Below are positions 6,083-13,577 of a stretch of DNA of 17,419 bases, piece after piece (the first letter of the stretch is position 1; each line of letters begins with the position of its first letter). Origin of the DNA: Planktosalinus sp963977065 (GTDB lineage: Bacteria > Bacteroidota > Bacteroidia > Flavobacteriales > Flavobacteriaceae); the NCBI GenBank assembly GCA_963977065.1, contig CAXBNF010000037.1, positions 1-17,419 of the forward strand. Reading direction: 5' to 3'. Made by a program: the position numbers and the translations under genes. The notes below the pieces were generated by a model, which saw only the letters and a list, made by a program, of their open reading frames with translations, did no database searches and was not told where the DNA came from.

Positions 6083-6862
6083 ATGAAAAATATTTTTATC
6101 ATCGCCGTTATTTGCATTTATAATCTTTCCTATTCTAATACCATTGAGGATTGGGGGCAAACTGGTCATAGGGTAGTGGGTGAAGTTGCGTCAATTCATC
6201 TTACTGAAAAAGCCAAGATGGAAATAGATCAACTCCTAAACGGAATGTCGCTTGCTGTGGCATCTACTTATGCTGACGAAATAAAAAGTGATAGAAGATA
6301 TGATTCATACAGGCCCTGGCATTATGTGAATATCCCTTTTGATAAAAACTATTTAGAAATTTCACCTAATGAAGATGGTGATATCATAAAAGGAATTGAG
6401 TATAGTATTGAAGTTCTAAAAGCCGAAGACTCCTCCAAGGATGACAAATCATTTTATTTAAAAATGCTTATTCATTTAATTGGCGATTTACATCAACCGC
6501 TACACTTAGGACTTGAAGATGATAAAGGGGGTAATGACTTTCAAGTGAGATGGTTTAATGAAGGCACAAACTTGCATCGCGTTTGGGATTCAAATATGAT
6601 AGACAGTTACCAAATGACTTATACTGAATTGACATACAATTTACCAAGAATTACTGAAGAAGAAAAACAAAAAATTCAGGAAGGTACTTTACTGGAGTGG
6701 GTGGAAAGTGAGCGCGAGTTAACTAAAAAAGTGTATGAAAGTGCAACCACAGGCGAAAAATTGGACTACCGTTATATGTATGACCATTTTTCGACCGTAA
6801 AAATTCAGCTTCAAAAAGGCGGCTTGCGATTGGCAAAAATTCTCAATGAAATCTTTGGTTAA
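6083..6862 (+). CDS. Secreted S1/P1-type zinc nuclease
   Basis: S1/P1 nucleases use three zinc ions to cut single-stranded DNA and RNA to 5'-nucleotides outside the cytoplasm. The 259-residue product has a signal peptide (about 1-18) and the full ligand set: Trp24 and His29 in WGQTGHR, Asp65 in YADEI, His80 in PWHYVNIP, His131, Asp135 and His141 in HLIGDLHQPLH, and His165 and Asp169 in LHRVWDSNMID. The spacing between the last five ligands matches P1 nuclease. In fungal enzymes Trp1 is the mature N-terminus and its amino group binds zinc. Here cleavage after SYS would leave five residues before Trp24, so either cleavage is closer or coordination differs. The stop codon overlaps that of the convergent DUF2805 gene. 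Probable role: nucleic-acid scavenging. Confidence 0.93.
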   Translation: MKNIFIIAVICIYNLSYSNTIEDWGQTGHRVVGEVASIHLTEKAKMEIDQLLNGMSLAVASTYADEIKSDRRYDSYRPWHYVNIPFDKNYLEISPNEDGDIIKGIEYSIEVLKAEDSSKDDKSFYLKMLIHLIGDLHQPLHLGLEDDKGGNDFQVRWFNEGTNLHRVWDSNMIDSYQMTYTELTYNLPRITEEEKQKIQEGTLLEWVESERELTKKVYESATTGEKLDYRYMYDHFSTVKIQLQKGGLRLAKILNEIFG

Positions 6863-7137
6863 CGCTTCGAAATTTTATTACCCGAAATTTGTTTTTGACG
6901 ACTGCATTTAAATCGTTTGGCCGCATCCTTTCTCAGCTTTTGATGTTTGGTAGCCCTTCCCTGAACACGTTCCCGCCACATCTTGAAGCTGGACGGTTTT
7001 ATTTCTTTTCGCATAAGCGCAATCACATCCTGTTCGCTCAAGCCAAACTGGAAAGTGATGGCTTCAAAAGGCGTTCTGTCTTCCCATGCCATTTCTATGA
7101 CGCGGTCGATTTCAATGATGGTTAATTCTTTCTTCAT
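6859..7137 (-). CDS. DUF2805 (TIGR03643) family small basic protein
   Basis: A 92-residue protein with an N-terminal helix-turn-helix-like half (IDRVIEMAWEDRTPFEAITF at 10-29, then LSEQDVIALMRKE at 33-45) and a conserved basic half beginning SFKMWRERVQGRATKH (49-64). The tail is very rich in Lys and Arg. This matches the DUF2805/TIGR03643 family, whose biochemical role is unknown. The composition suggests nucleic-acid binding. It is the last gene of a minus-strand run DoxX-like - AlkB-like - DUF2805, starting 46 bases after the AlkB-like stop. Its stop codon (6859-6861) overlaps that of the convergent nuclease gene (6860-6862), leaving no space for a terminator. Confidence 0.85.
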   Translation of the reverse strand: MKKELTIIEIDRVIEMAWEDRTPFEAITFQFGLSEQDVIALMRKEIKPSSFKMWRERVQGRATKHQKLRKDAAKRFKCSRQKQISGNKISKR

Positions 7138-7183
7138 AGCAGGAGCTAAAATAAAACTTACCCTTTCAACATAAAAAAGTTTA

Positions 7184-7768
7184 TCATTTTATTAACCGAA
7201 ACGTCAAATTGATACGTGGTCCTACTTCGCGCGCAGTTTTCGCTAATTGATGTTTCCAAAAATGCTGTGTGCTGCCTTGCATTAAGAGTAAACTTCCGTG
7301 AGCGAGTTCGATTTTAGTTTTTAGATGTTTATCATTTTTGTGCTTTAAATGAAACCAACGCACTTCACCCAAACTCAAAGAGGCAATCGCCGGGTTTGTT
7401 CCCAATTCTTTTTCATCATCACTATGCCAGCCGTTTGAGTCACTGCCGTCCCGGTATAAATTTAAAAGTACTGTTGTAAATGATAAACCTGAAACTGATT
7501 CTATGTCTGCTTTAATTTCTTTTAGTAACGGTGTAAACGGTTTTGGAAACATCGTGATATTTGAATACGAATAGGGCTTTTCATTTTCTGCATACAGCGC
7601 TGTAAGTCGTGGTTGTTTGTAGGTTTTTCCGAAAACTTTTATGTCATCCTGTTGCCAAAAGGTCTCTTTCAGTAGCGTTTCAAACATTTTTGAAGCAGTC
7701 ACAGAGTCATAAAACTTTGGAAAGTAAATTACATCTGAATCGGGTAGATTTAAATCAATTTTCTCCAT
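7184..7768 (-). CDS. alkB: AlkB-like 2-oxoglutarate/Fe(II) dioxygenase
   Basis: AlkB enzymes oxidatively remove methyl groups from bases such as 1-methyladenine and 3-methylcytosine, using 2-oxoglutarate and Fe(II). The 194-residue product has the full iron triad: His115 and Asp117 in GWHSDDE, and His173 in FWKHQLAKT. The 2-oxoglutarate-binding RINLTFR follows (Arg185, Arg191). PRLTALYA (53-60) and YSYSNITMFPKPFTP (66-80) match the substrate-lid region of the ALKBH2/3-like branch. The overall pattern is closer to the short AlkB homologues of this branch than to E. coli AlkB. It lies 12 bases after a DoxX-like gene and before a DUF2805 gene, all on the minus strand, probably one transcript from the -7 box at 8148-8155. 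Confidence 0.92.
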   Translation of the reverse strand: MEKIDLNLPDSDVIYFPKFYDSVTASKMFETLLKETFWQQDDIKVFGKTYKQPRLTALYAENEKPYSYSNITMFPKPFTPLLKEIKADIESVSGLSFTTVLLNLYRDGSDSNGWHSDDEKELGTNPAIASLSLGEVRWFHLKHKNDKHLKTKIELAHGSLLLMQGSTQHFWKHQLAKTAREVGPRINLTFRLIK

Positions 7769-7780
7769 TGTGGTTGACTA

Positions 7781-8134
7781 TTAAGTATATTGAAAAGCCC
7801 ACCAAATCAATCCAAACTGCAAAGGAATCCTCATAATCAACACCCATTTGGGTAATTTCATAGAAGCGCGTTCATCTTGAAGCATATGTATATGTACCGT
7901 AAAGAAAATGAGTAACATTAAAATGATACCCCAAGCGGCGATGGTTTGGTTTTCAGGAATGAGCAGCATCATCCCTAAAATCATTTCAGCCAGACCACTC
8001 AACACCACCATATTTTTATGAGCAGGAATGTATGGAGGCATGATGCGTTCATACATTTTTGGTTTTCTAAAGTGATTCACACCGGCGATAATAAAAAGAA
8101 CCGCCATTAGATATTGATGCCAAGGAAAGATCAT
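7781..8134 (-). CDS. DoxX-like four-helix membrane protein
   Basis: A 117-residue integral membrane protein with four hydrophobic segments (about 6-21, 42-60, 65-82 and 98-114). The pattern AGVNHFRKPKMYERIMPPYIP (17-37) is typical of the DoxX-like family found in many Bacteroidota. Family members have been linked to quinone chemistry or thiol and oxidative stress, but no reaction can be assigned from this sequence. It is first in the minus-strand run with the AlkB-like and DUF2805 genes (12-base gap to the AlkB-like gene) and divergent from the CBS-type gene, with facing -7 boxes. Confidence 0.85.
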   Translation of the reverse strand: MIFPWHQYLMAVLFIIAGVNHFRKPKMYERIMPPYIPAHKNMVVLSGLAEMILGMMLLIPENQTIAAWGIILMLLIFFTVHIHMLQDERASMKLPKWVLIMRIPLQFGLIWWAFQYT

Positions 8135-8147
8135 AGTAATTTTTTTT

Positions 8148-8155
8148 CAAAAGTA
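8148..8155 (-). promoter_or_regulatory. -7 element of the DoxX-AlkB-DUF2805 unit
   Basis: On the minus strand this reads TACTTTTG, an exact TAnnTTTG, 13 bases before the DoxX-like ATG. That distance implies a very short leader. Confidence 0.5.
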
Positions 8156-8189
8156 ATAAATTCCAATCGACTATTCTTATCGAAATATG

Positions 8190-8197
8190 TAACTTTG
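8190..8197 (+). promoter_or_regulatory. -7 element of the CBS/cysteine synthase gene
   Basis: TAACTTTG matches TAnnTTTG exactly and ends 18 bases before the ATG at 8216. It faces the divergent -7 box at 8148-8155 with 34 bases between them. Its position downstream of 8114 argues against an upstream start for this gene. Confidence 0.6.
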
Positions 8198-8215
8198 CAA
8201 TCGCAAAAACTAACT

Positions 8216-9196
8216 ATGGAGTACGCTGAAAATATACTTGGAACCATTGGAAATACCCCAATGGTAAAAATCAACAAACTGGCCGAAGAAATTCCCGCAC
8301 TGGTGTTGGCTAAATATGAAACTTTCAATCCCGGCAACTCGGTAAAAGACCGTATGGCGGTCAAAATGATTGAAGATGCAGAAGCCGATGGCAGATTAAA
8401 ACCCGGTGGAACCATTATCGAAGGCACCTCAGGCAATACCGGAATGGGACTTGCATTGGCAGCCATTGTTAAAGGATACAAAATGGTTTGTGTAATCAGT
8501 GATAAACAATCCAAAGAGAAAATGGATATACTGCGTGCAGTAGGCAGCGAGGTAGTAGTTTGCCCCACAGACGTTGCACCGGATGATCCCCGTTCTTATT
8601 ATTCTACTTCAGCCAGATTGGCAAAAGAAACACCAAACAGTTGGTATGTCAATCAATATGACAACCTTTCAAATACCAAAGCCCATTATGAATCAACCGG
8701 ACCTGAAATCTGGAAACAAACCGATGGTAAAGTAACTCATTTTGTTGTAGGTGTGGGAACCGGTGGCACCATTTCAGGAGTGGGAAAATATTTAAAAGAA
8801 CAAAACCCCAACATAAAAGTATGGGGCATTGATACCTATGGAAGCGTGTTTAAAAAATACCACGAAACCGGAATTTTTGATGAAAACGAAATCTATCCTT
8901 ATGTCACCGAAGGTATTGGCGAAGACATCCTCCCAAAAAATGTTGATTTTAGCATCATTGATGGGTTTACCAAAGTAACAGACAAAGATGCGGCTGTTTA
9001 CACCCAGCTACTTGCAAAAAAAGAGGGCTTCTTTTTAGGCAACTCTGCCGGAGCCGCTATGAAAGGCCTCTTGCAACTAAAAGAACACTTTACTAAAGAT
9101 GATGTAGTAGTCGTCCTTTTTCACGACCACGGTAGCCGTTATGTAGGTAAAATGTACAACGATGAGTGGATGAAGAAGATGGGGTACATTGATTAA
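8216..9196 (+). CDS. PLP-dependent cystathionine beta-synthase/cysteine synthase family enzyme
   Basis: A fold-type II PLP enzyme of 326 residues from the ATG at 8216. The Schiff-base lysine is Lys44 in NPGNSVKDR, the substrate loop is TSGNTG (71-76), the PLP-phosphate loop is GVGTGGT (179-185), and Ser277 in GNSAGA contacts the PLP ring nitrogen. Segments such as MIEDAEADGRLKPGGTIIEG (51-70), AHYESTGPEI (156-165) and DEWMKKMGY (316-324) resemble the catalytic core of eukaryotic cystathionine beta-synthase more than CysK. There is no regulatory CBS-domain pair after the core. The substrate could be serine plus homocysteine, or O-acetylserine plus sulfide. An in-frame extension to 8114 exists but crosses the -7 box and adds unrelated residues before the conserved start. 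Confidence 0.9.
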   Translation: MEYAENILGTIGNTPMVKINKLAEEIPALVLAKYETFNPGNSVKDRMAVKMIEDAEADGRLKPGGTIIEGTSGNTGMGLALAAIVKGYKMVCVISDKQSKEKMDILRAVGSEVVVCPTDVAPDDPRSYYSTSARLAKETPNSWYVNQYDNLSNTKAHYESTGPEIWKQTDGKVTHFVVGVGTGGTISGVGKYLKEQNPNIKVWGIDTYGSVFKKYHETGIFDENEIYPYVTEGIGEDILPKNVDFSIIDGFTKVTDKDAAVYTQLLAKKEGFFLGNSAGAAMKGLLQLKEHFTKDDVVVVLFHDHGSRYVGKMYNDEWMKKMGYID

Positions 9197-9223
9197 GTTC
9201 AAAAACCCCGTTTTATTGAACTT
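9195..9223. terminator. Hairpin between the convergent CBS-type and CIA30 genes
   Basis: AAGTTCAA (9195-9202) pairs perfectly with TTGAACTT (9216-9223). The inner AAA and TTTT can extend the stem around CCCCG. The hairpin includes both stop codons. There is no strong T run on either side, so it would be a weak or non-canonical bidirectional terminator. Confidence 0.45.
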
Positions 9224-9740
9224 CAATTTTATCTATCTCAAGCGAAAAAGATTCCCTTTTGCCATTTCCAATTAAAAACGCAATTTCTTCAATTTCATCA
9301 CCTTGATAATTTGGCAGATTGACTTTTCTACCCCTAAACGAGGGTGACATTTCTGAAAAGGGTATTTCAACAGTTTCCCATTCACCATTTGTTTTAAAGG
9401 TATATATATAGGAATAAAAATCTGTTGCATTTGTTTTTACTCTGAACTGATAGTTTTTTCCATCACCTTTAACACGCAGTAGTATTTTTTGATAAGGGTT
9501 TACATCCTTTTTTGCAAAACGATGTCTAATCGAGCAAAAGCCTCCATTGTTTTCCAGTAACACAGTTCCACTAAAAAAAGCGTGCCCATCTTTATTGAAT
9601 TCTAAAGTGCTTTTTGAGATTCCACCCATCACGCCATCATTTACTATATTCCATTTGTTTATAGCTTCTTTTGAATCAAAATCAAATAGTGTCATTGAAG
9701 GAGGGTTTGAAAAGGTTAACAAGAGTATGATTAAAAACAT
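9213..9740 (-). CDS. CIA30-domain protein
   Basis: A 175-residue protein from the ATG at 9738-9740, built almost entirely of a CIA30 domain, a beta-jelly-roll fold named after a mitochondrial complex I assembly factor. Visible signatures (numbered from this ATG) are WNIVNDGVMGGIS (about 30-42), a central strand with FSGTVLLENNGGFCSIR (about 56-72), and LRVKGDGKNYQFRVKT (about 88-103). Bacterial members are common, but their role is not established. The start is uncertain: this ATG begins with a hydrophobic stretch (FLIILLLTF), while an in-frame TTG at 9773 would add a Lys-Lys-containing segment and make a more conventional signal peptide. It converges on the CBS-type gene. Confidence 0.85.
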   Translation of the reverse strand: MFLIILLLTFSNPPSMTLFDFDSKEAINKWNIVNDGVMGGISKSTLEFNKDGHAFFSGTVLLENNGGFCSIRHRFAKKDVNPYQKILLRVKGDGKNYQFRVKTNATDFYSYIYTFKTNGEWETVEIPFSEMSPSFRGRKVNLPNYQGDEIEEIAFLIGNGKRESFSLEIDKIEVQ

Positions 9741-9857
9741 AGAATTGCTTTTTTTAGTAAAATTAATGATCAAAAATTATTCAGGTGTAGGTTTTGTTTA
9801 AATTTAACAAGTTATACCTCTAATATTTTTTTTTGTAAAAATTAGTAATTTTATAAG

Positions 9858-11132
9858 ATGCAAGAGGATTTTCTACATCATATCTGGAAGTTTCAAAAGT
9901 TTTCAAAAGTAACTCTTAAATCTGATGAAGAGGAGCCCATTGAAATTGTGCATCAAGGAACCCATAATTTTAATTCGGGACCTGATTTTTTCAATGCGCA
10001 GATTAAAATAGGGAACCAACTTTGGGTAGGAAATGTGGAAATTCATTTAAAATCTTCAGACTGGTATGCGCATCATCATGAAATTGATAAAGCTTATGAC
10101 AATGTGATTCTTCATGTGGTTTGGGAGCATGATGTGGAAGTGTATAGAAAAGACAACTCAGTCATTCCCACTCTTGTTTTAAAACATAGAGTAGATAATT
10201 TCGCTTTAGCGAAATACAACACACTTTTTTCAAACAAAAAACATTGGATTGCCTGTGAAGAAGATTTCCCTGAAGTGGATGACTTTCTTATAGAAAACTG
10301 GATGGAACGGCTCTATTTTGAACGGTTAGAAAACAAATCAAATGTTATCCTTGAACTATTAAAAGCATCAAAAAACGATTGGGAAGCTGTCTTTTTTCAA
10401 ATGCTTGCCAAGAATTTTGGATTAAAAAACAATGCTGAAGCTTTTCTTTCGATGGCACAGTCCTTTGATTTTTCTGTGCTAAGAAAAATTCAGGATAAGC
10501 CCATACAATTGGAAGCTCTTCTTTTTGGTCAGGCCGATTTACTGGAAATTGAAAGTGAGGATTCTTATGTAAACAACTTAAAAAAAGAATATAATTTTCT
10601 GAAAAACAAATTCAAATTAGAAAATAGTCAGGTGGCCCCTGTGCAGTTTTTCAGGTTGCGACCGGTGAATTTTCCCACCATTAGGCTGGCGCAATTAGCT
10701 GCGGTTTATTCAGCGAATGAGCAATTGTTTTCAAAAATCATTTCGGTGAAAACCAAAGAGGAAATTTATGCTCTATTTGATGTAAGTGCATCCAATTTTT
10801 GGGATACCCATTTTCATTTTAGTTCGGTTTCTCCACCTCGTAAAAAACGTCTTACAAAAGCGTTCATTGATTTGCTGATCATCAATACAATTGTCCCATT
10901 ACTTTTTTGTTACAACAAACACATCGGTAAGGAAAATTCTGAAACTTTAATTACATTAATGAGCAGCATTAAAAAGGAAGAAAATACAATTGTTTCAAAA
11001 TACAATGACTTAAAGCTTGTAGCAGAAAGTGCCTTGCAATCACAGGCTTTAATTGAACTAAAAATCAATTATTGTGATAAAAAGAAGTGTTTGCAGTGTG
11101 CGGTGGGCAATCGATTATTACAGAAGAATTAG
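9858..11132 (+). CDS. DUF2851 family protein
   Basis: A 424-residue protein of unknown function, recognised as the DUF2851 family typical of Bacteroidota. The conserved N-terminal block holds GPDFFNAQI (41-49), WVGNVEIH (56-63), SSDWYAHHH (66-74) and YDNVILHVVWEHD (80-92). Cys133 in WIACEED and a C-terminal Cys406-x4-Cys411-x2-Cys414 cluster complete the pattern. The acidic and histidine residues in the first block resemble a metal-dependent nuclease core, and four cysteines could bind zinc or an Fe-S cluster. Both ideas are inference. There is no signal peptide or membrane segment. It is followed after 15 bases by a PspC-like gene, so they form a pair. No exact -7 box is visible; upstream there is a run of T followed by G (to about 9835). 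Confidence 0.85.
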   Translation: MQEDFLHHIWKFQKFSKVTLKSDEEEPIEIVHQGTHNFNSGPDFFNAQIKIGNQLWVGNVEIHLKSSDWYAHHHEIDKAYDNVILHVVWEHDVEVYRKDNSVIPTLVLKHRVDNFALAKYNTLFSNKKHWIACEEDFPEVDDFLIENWMERLYFERLENKSNVILELLKASKNDWEAVFFQMLAKNFGLKNNAEAFLSMAQSFDFSVLRKIQDKPIQLEALLFGQADLLEIESEDSYVNNLKKEYNFLKNKFKLENSQVAPVQFFRLRPVNFPTIRLAQLAAVYSANEQLFSKIISVKTKEEIYALFDVSASNFWDTHFHFSSVSPPRKKRLTKAFIDLLIINTIVPLLFCYNKHIGKENSETLITLMSSIKKEENTIVSKYNDLKLVAESALQSQALIELKINYCDKKKCLQCAVGNRLLQKN

Positions 11133-11147
11133 TATTTTTACAGCGAT

Positions 11148-11378
11148 ATGCTAAATTTCATATATAAAATCCGTCATTTTTTTGAGAAGTATGGCTTTGC
11201 TGTATCTTCTCGTGTTGCAGATAAACTGGGTATGCGTGCAAAAAATGTTCGCTTGTTTTTTATCTATGTTTCTTTTGCAACTTTGGGAATGGGATTTGCG
11301 ATTTACCTTACGCTTGCTTTTTGGATAAAATTAAAAGACCTAATCTATACAAAACGAAGTTCTGTTTTTGATTTGTAA
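11148..11378 (+). CDS. Small PspC-domain membrane protein
   Basis: A 76-residue protein with an amphipathic N-terminus, the segment SSRVADKLGMRAKNVRLFFIY (20-40) and a hydrophobic stretch (about 36-60) that forms one or two membrane passes. The pattern 'S-R-[VL]-A-D-x-L-G-[MI]-x-x-x-x-V-R-L' is the core of the PspC domain. In enterobacteria PspC belongs to the phage-shock envelope-stress response. Short PspC-only proteins in Bacteroidota are often just called PspC family and have no tested role. It is probably co-transcribed with the DUF2851 gene 15 bases upstream. The 116 bases after it hold no clear terminator. Confidence 0.8.
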   Translation: MLNFIYKIRHFFEKYGFAVSSRVADKLGMRAKNVRLFFIYVSFATLGMGFAIYLTLAFWIKLKDLIYTKRSSVFDL

Positions 11379-11494
11379 ATTATCGGAACACTTAAAATTG
11401 ATTTTAATTCTAAAAAAAATTTGAATTCGGGTATTTTTTTAGCATCTTGCTTGCTGTTTTTGAAATTAAAATTATCAACCAACTACTTTTCTAT

Positions 11495-13564
11495 ATGAAT
11501 ACAAGATATATTGTCTCACTATTAATGCTTTTTTCAAGCGTTGTATTTTCTCAAGATCTCACTGTAAAAGAACGAATAACAAATCCTTCAAGTATCATCA
11601 ATGATGGTGTTATTGAGGTGAGTGTTGAGGGCGGTGTCCCTCCATACCAATACAAATGGAGTAATCAAGACACCCCGTTACATTCAAATAAAGCTGTAAA
11701 CCTTGTTGAAGGAGTTCCTTATACCATTACAGTTACAGATGCAGCAGGCAATTCTGTCAATAAAGAATTTACAGTCCCCGCTGAAGCGATTACAGAAAAA
11801 TTTAACGGAACGTTTGCACCCATAGTTTCAAGTATTGGAAGTGTTTTATTTTGGGATCCTTTTTCTGCCATTGGAATATATGACCCGGTTGTTTATGCAG
11901 ATGAAAAGTTAATACCTGCCCCCAGATGGGAACCCGGTATTGAAGGAGTATTCAAAATTAAAAAATGGTTAAAAGAAGATGGAGCCAAAGTAAAAGAGGG
12001 AGACCCTATTGCTATTATTGATAAAGATGGTGAAGACCTTGAAGTGGTTGCTTTGGCGAATGGAAGTTTAAAGCACTTAACCAAAGAGGGAAACACAATC
12101 TATGATTCAACAAAAGGGACTGATATTATTGAAGCAGGAGCACATAATTTTGCTTCTGTAGTATATGACGAAAAAGTGGCGATTCTTCATTTAAATGGAG
12201 ATAAACAACAAAAGCCCATTCCTTTCATCGTTATTTGGTTAGTGATTGGAGCTTTATTTTTTACAATAAGAATGGGCTTCATTAACATAAGAGGTTTCAA
12301 ACACGCTATTGATTTAGCGCGTGGTAAATATGACGACCCCAATGCGCCCGGTCAGGTTACACACTTTCAGGCCTTAACTACTGCAGTATCAGGAACAGTG
12401 GGGTTGGGTAATATAGCCGGAGTTGCTGTGGCAATTTCTTTGGGAGGGGCCGGAGCAACCTTTTGGATGATTCTTGCAGGTCTTTTAGGTATGTCATCAA
12501 AATTTGTAGAATGTACATTGGGTGTAAAATACCGTGAAATAGCTGCTGATGGTCGCGTTTTTGGTGGTCCTATGAGTTATTTAAGAAAAGGACTTGAAAA
12601 ACAAAATAAAAAGAAATTAGGTAAAGTTTTGGCAGCAGTTTTTGCCGTGCTTTGTGTTGGTGCCTCTTTTGGCGGCGGAAATATGTTTCAGGCAAACCAA
12701 TCATTTGAAGCGGTAAGCGGTCAATTTCCTGCTTTAGCAGAATATGGTGCCATCTTTGGTGTGATTATTATGATTTTGGTTGCAGCAGTAATTATAGGCG
12801 GAATAAGAAGTATTGCAAAAGTAACATCAAAAGTGGTTCCTTTTATGGCAAGTATTTATATAATTGCCTGTATTATCGTTATTGGCGTAAACATTGAAAA
12901 TATAATACCGGCATTCACAGCGATTATTGATGGTGCTTTCAGTCCATCAGCTCTAAAAGGGGGTGTGATAGGAGTTTTAATTTTAGGCTTCCAAAGAGCC
13001 GCTTTTTCAAACGAGGCCGGTATTGGGTCTGCGGCAATTGCTCACAGTGCTGCAAAAACAAACAATCCGCCATCTGAAGGTTTTGTTTCATTATTAGAAC
13101 CCTTTATCGACACCGTTGTAGTTTGTACTTTAACCGCTTTAGTATTAATTTTTACAGGTAAACACGAAGTTGCAGGTATGGCAGGAGCTCAACTCACCTC
13201 AGATGCCTTTGGAACTGTTCTAACATGGTTTCCTTATGTATTGACGGGAGCTATCTTCCTGTTTGCCTTTTCAACAATGATCTCTTGGTCTTATTATGGT
13301 ATGAGAGCCTGGACTTATTTATTTGGAAAAAGTAAAAAAACAGAAATGGCATACAAACTTTTATTTCTTATTTTTATAGTGATTGGGGCTTCTGTAAGTC
13401 TTGGAGCTGTTCTTGACTTCTCAGATATGATGATTCTTGCTATGGCATTTCCTAACATAATAGGACTCTATTTAATGTCTGGTGAAGTGCGTCAGGATTT
13501 GAGAGAGTATATGGTTAAACTAAAAGCCGGAGAGTTATTTAAAACTCCTGATAAGAAAAAATAA
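11495..13564 (+). CDS. AGCS (sodium:alanine/glycine) symporter with a periplasmic N-terminal region
   Basis: A 689-residue protein from the ATG at 11495. Residues 1-19 are a signal peptide ending VVFS. About 30-95 look like an Ig-like/SprB-type repeat (GGVPPYQYKWSNQ, then YTITVTDAAGN). About 147-205 resemble a lipoyl/biotinyl-type barrel (KKWLKEDGAKVKEGDPIAII, then ANGSLKHLTKEGNTI) without a recognisable lipoyl-lysine site. From about 242 to 670 it is an AGCS transporter: GTVGLGNIAG (300-309), GGPMSYL (357-363) and many transmembrane helices. AGCS proteins couple alanine or glycine uptake to sodium. Typical members lack the first 240 residues. A TTG at 11447 would add 16 residues and bury the signal peptide. 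The helix-hairpin-helix gene follows after 13 bases. Confidence 0.92.
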   Translation: MNTRYIVSLLMLFSSVVFSQDLTVKERITNPSSIINDGVIEVSVEGGVPPYQYKWSNQDTPLHSNKAVNLVEGVPYTITVTDAAGNSVNKEFTVPAEAITEKFNGTFAPIVSSIGSVLFWDPFSAIGIYDPVVYADEKLIPAPRWEPGIEGVFKIKKWLKEDGAKVKEGDPIAIIDKDGEDLEVVALANGSLKHLTKEGNTIYDSTKGTDIIEAGAHNFASVVYDEKVAILHLNGDKQQKPIPFIVIWLVIGALFFTIRMGFINIRGFKHAIDLARGKYDDPNAPGQVTHFQALTTAVSGTVGLGNIAGVAVAISLGGAGATFWMILAGLLGMSSKFVECTLGVKYREIAADGRVFGGPMSYLRKGLEKQNKKKLGKVLAAVFAVLCVGASFGGGNMFQANQSFEAVSGQFPALAEYGAIFGVIIMILVAAVIIGGIRSIAKVTSKVVPFMASIYIIACIIVIGVNIENIIPAFTAIIDGAFSPSALKGGVIGVLILGFQRAAFSNEAGIGSAAIAHSAAKTNNPPSEGFVSLLEPFIDTVVVCTLTALVLIFTGKHEVAGMAGAQLTSDAFGTVLTWFPYVLTGAIFLFAFSTMISWSYYGMRAWTYLFGKSKKTEMAYKLLFLIFIVIGASVSLGAVLDFSDMMILAMAFPNIIGLYLMSGEVRQDLREYMVKLKAGELFKTPDKKK

Positions 13565-13577
13565 AAAAAGCAGTGTA

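Noticed and set aside
6889..7174. Two plus-strand open frames opposite the DUF2805 gene.
   Set aside because: DUF2805 on the minus strand matches a known family. The opposite frames do not.
8114..8215. A 34-residue N-terminal extension of the CBS-type enzyme starting at 8114.
   Set aside because: It crosses the exact -7 box at 8190-8197, overlaps the start of the divergent DoxX-like gene, and adds residues before the conserved MEYAENILGTIGNTP opening.
8131..8568. A 145-codon open frame on the minus strand inside the CBS-type gene.
   Set aside because: It is antisense to a well-conserved enzyme, its product resembles no family, and it overlaps the promoter region. It is a reading-frame shadow.
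11447..11494. A TTG start 16 codons upstream of the symporter ATG.
   Set aside because: It would bury a good signal peptide that begins at the ATG at 11495.
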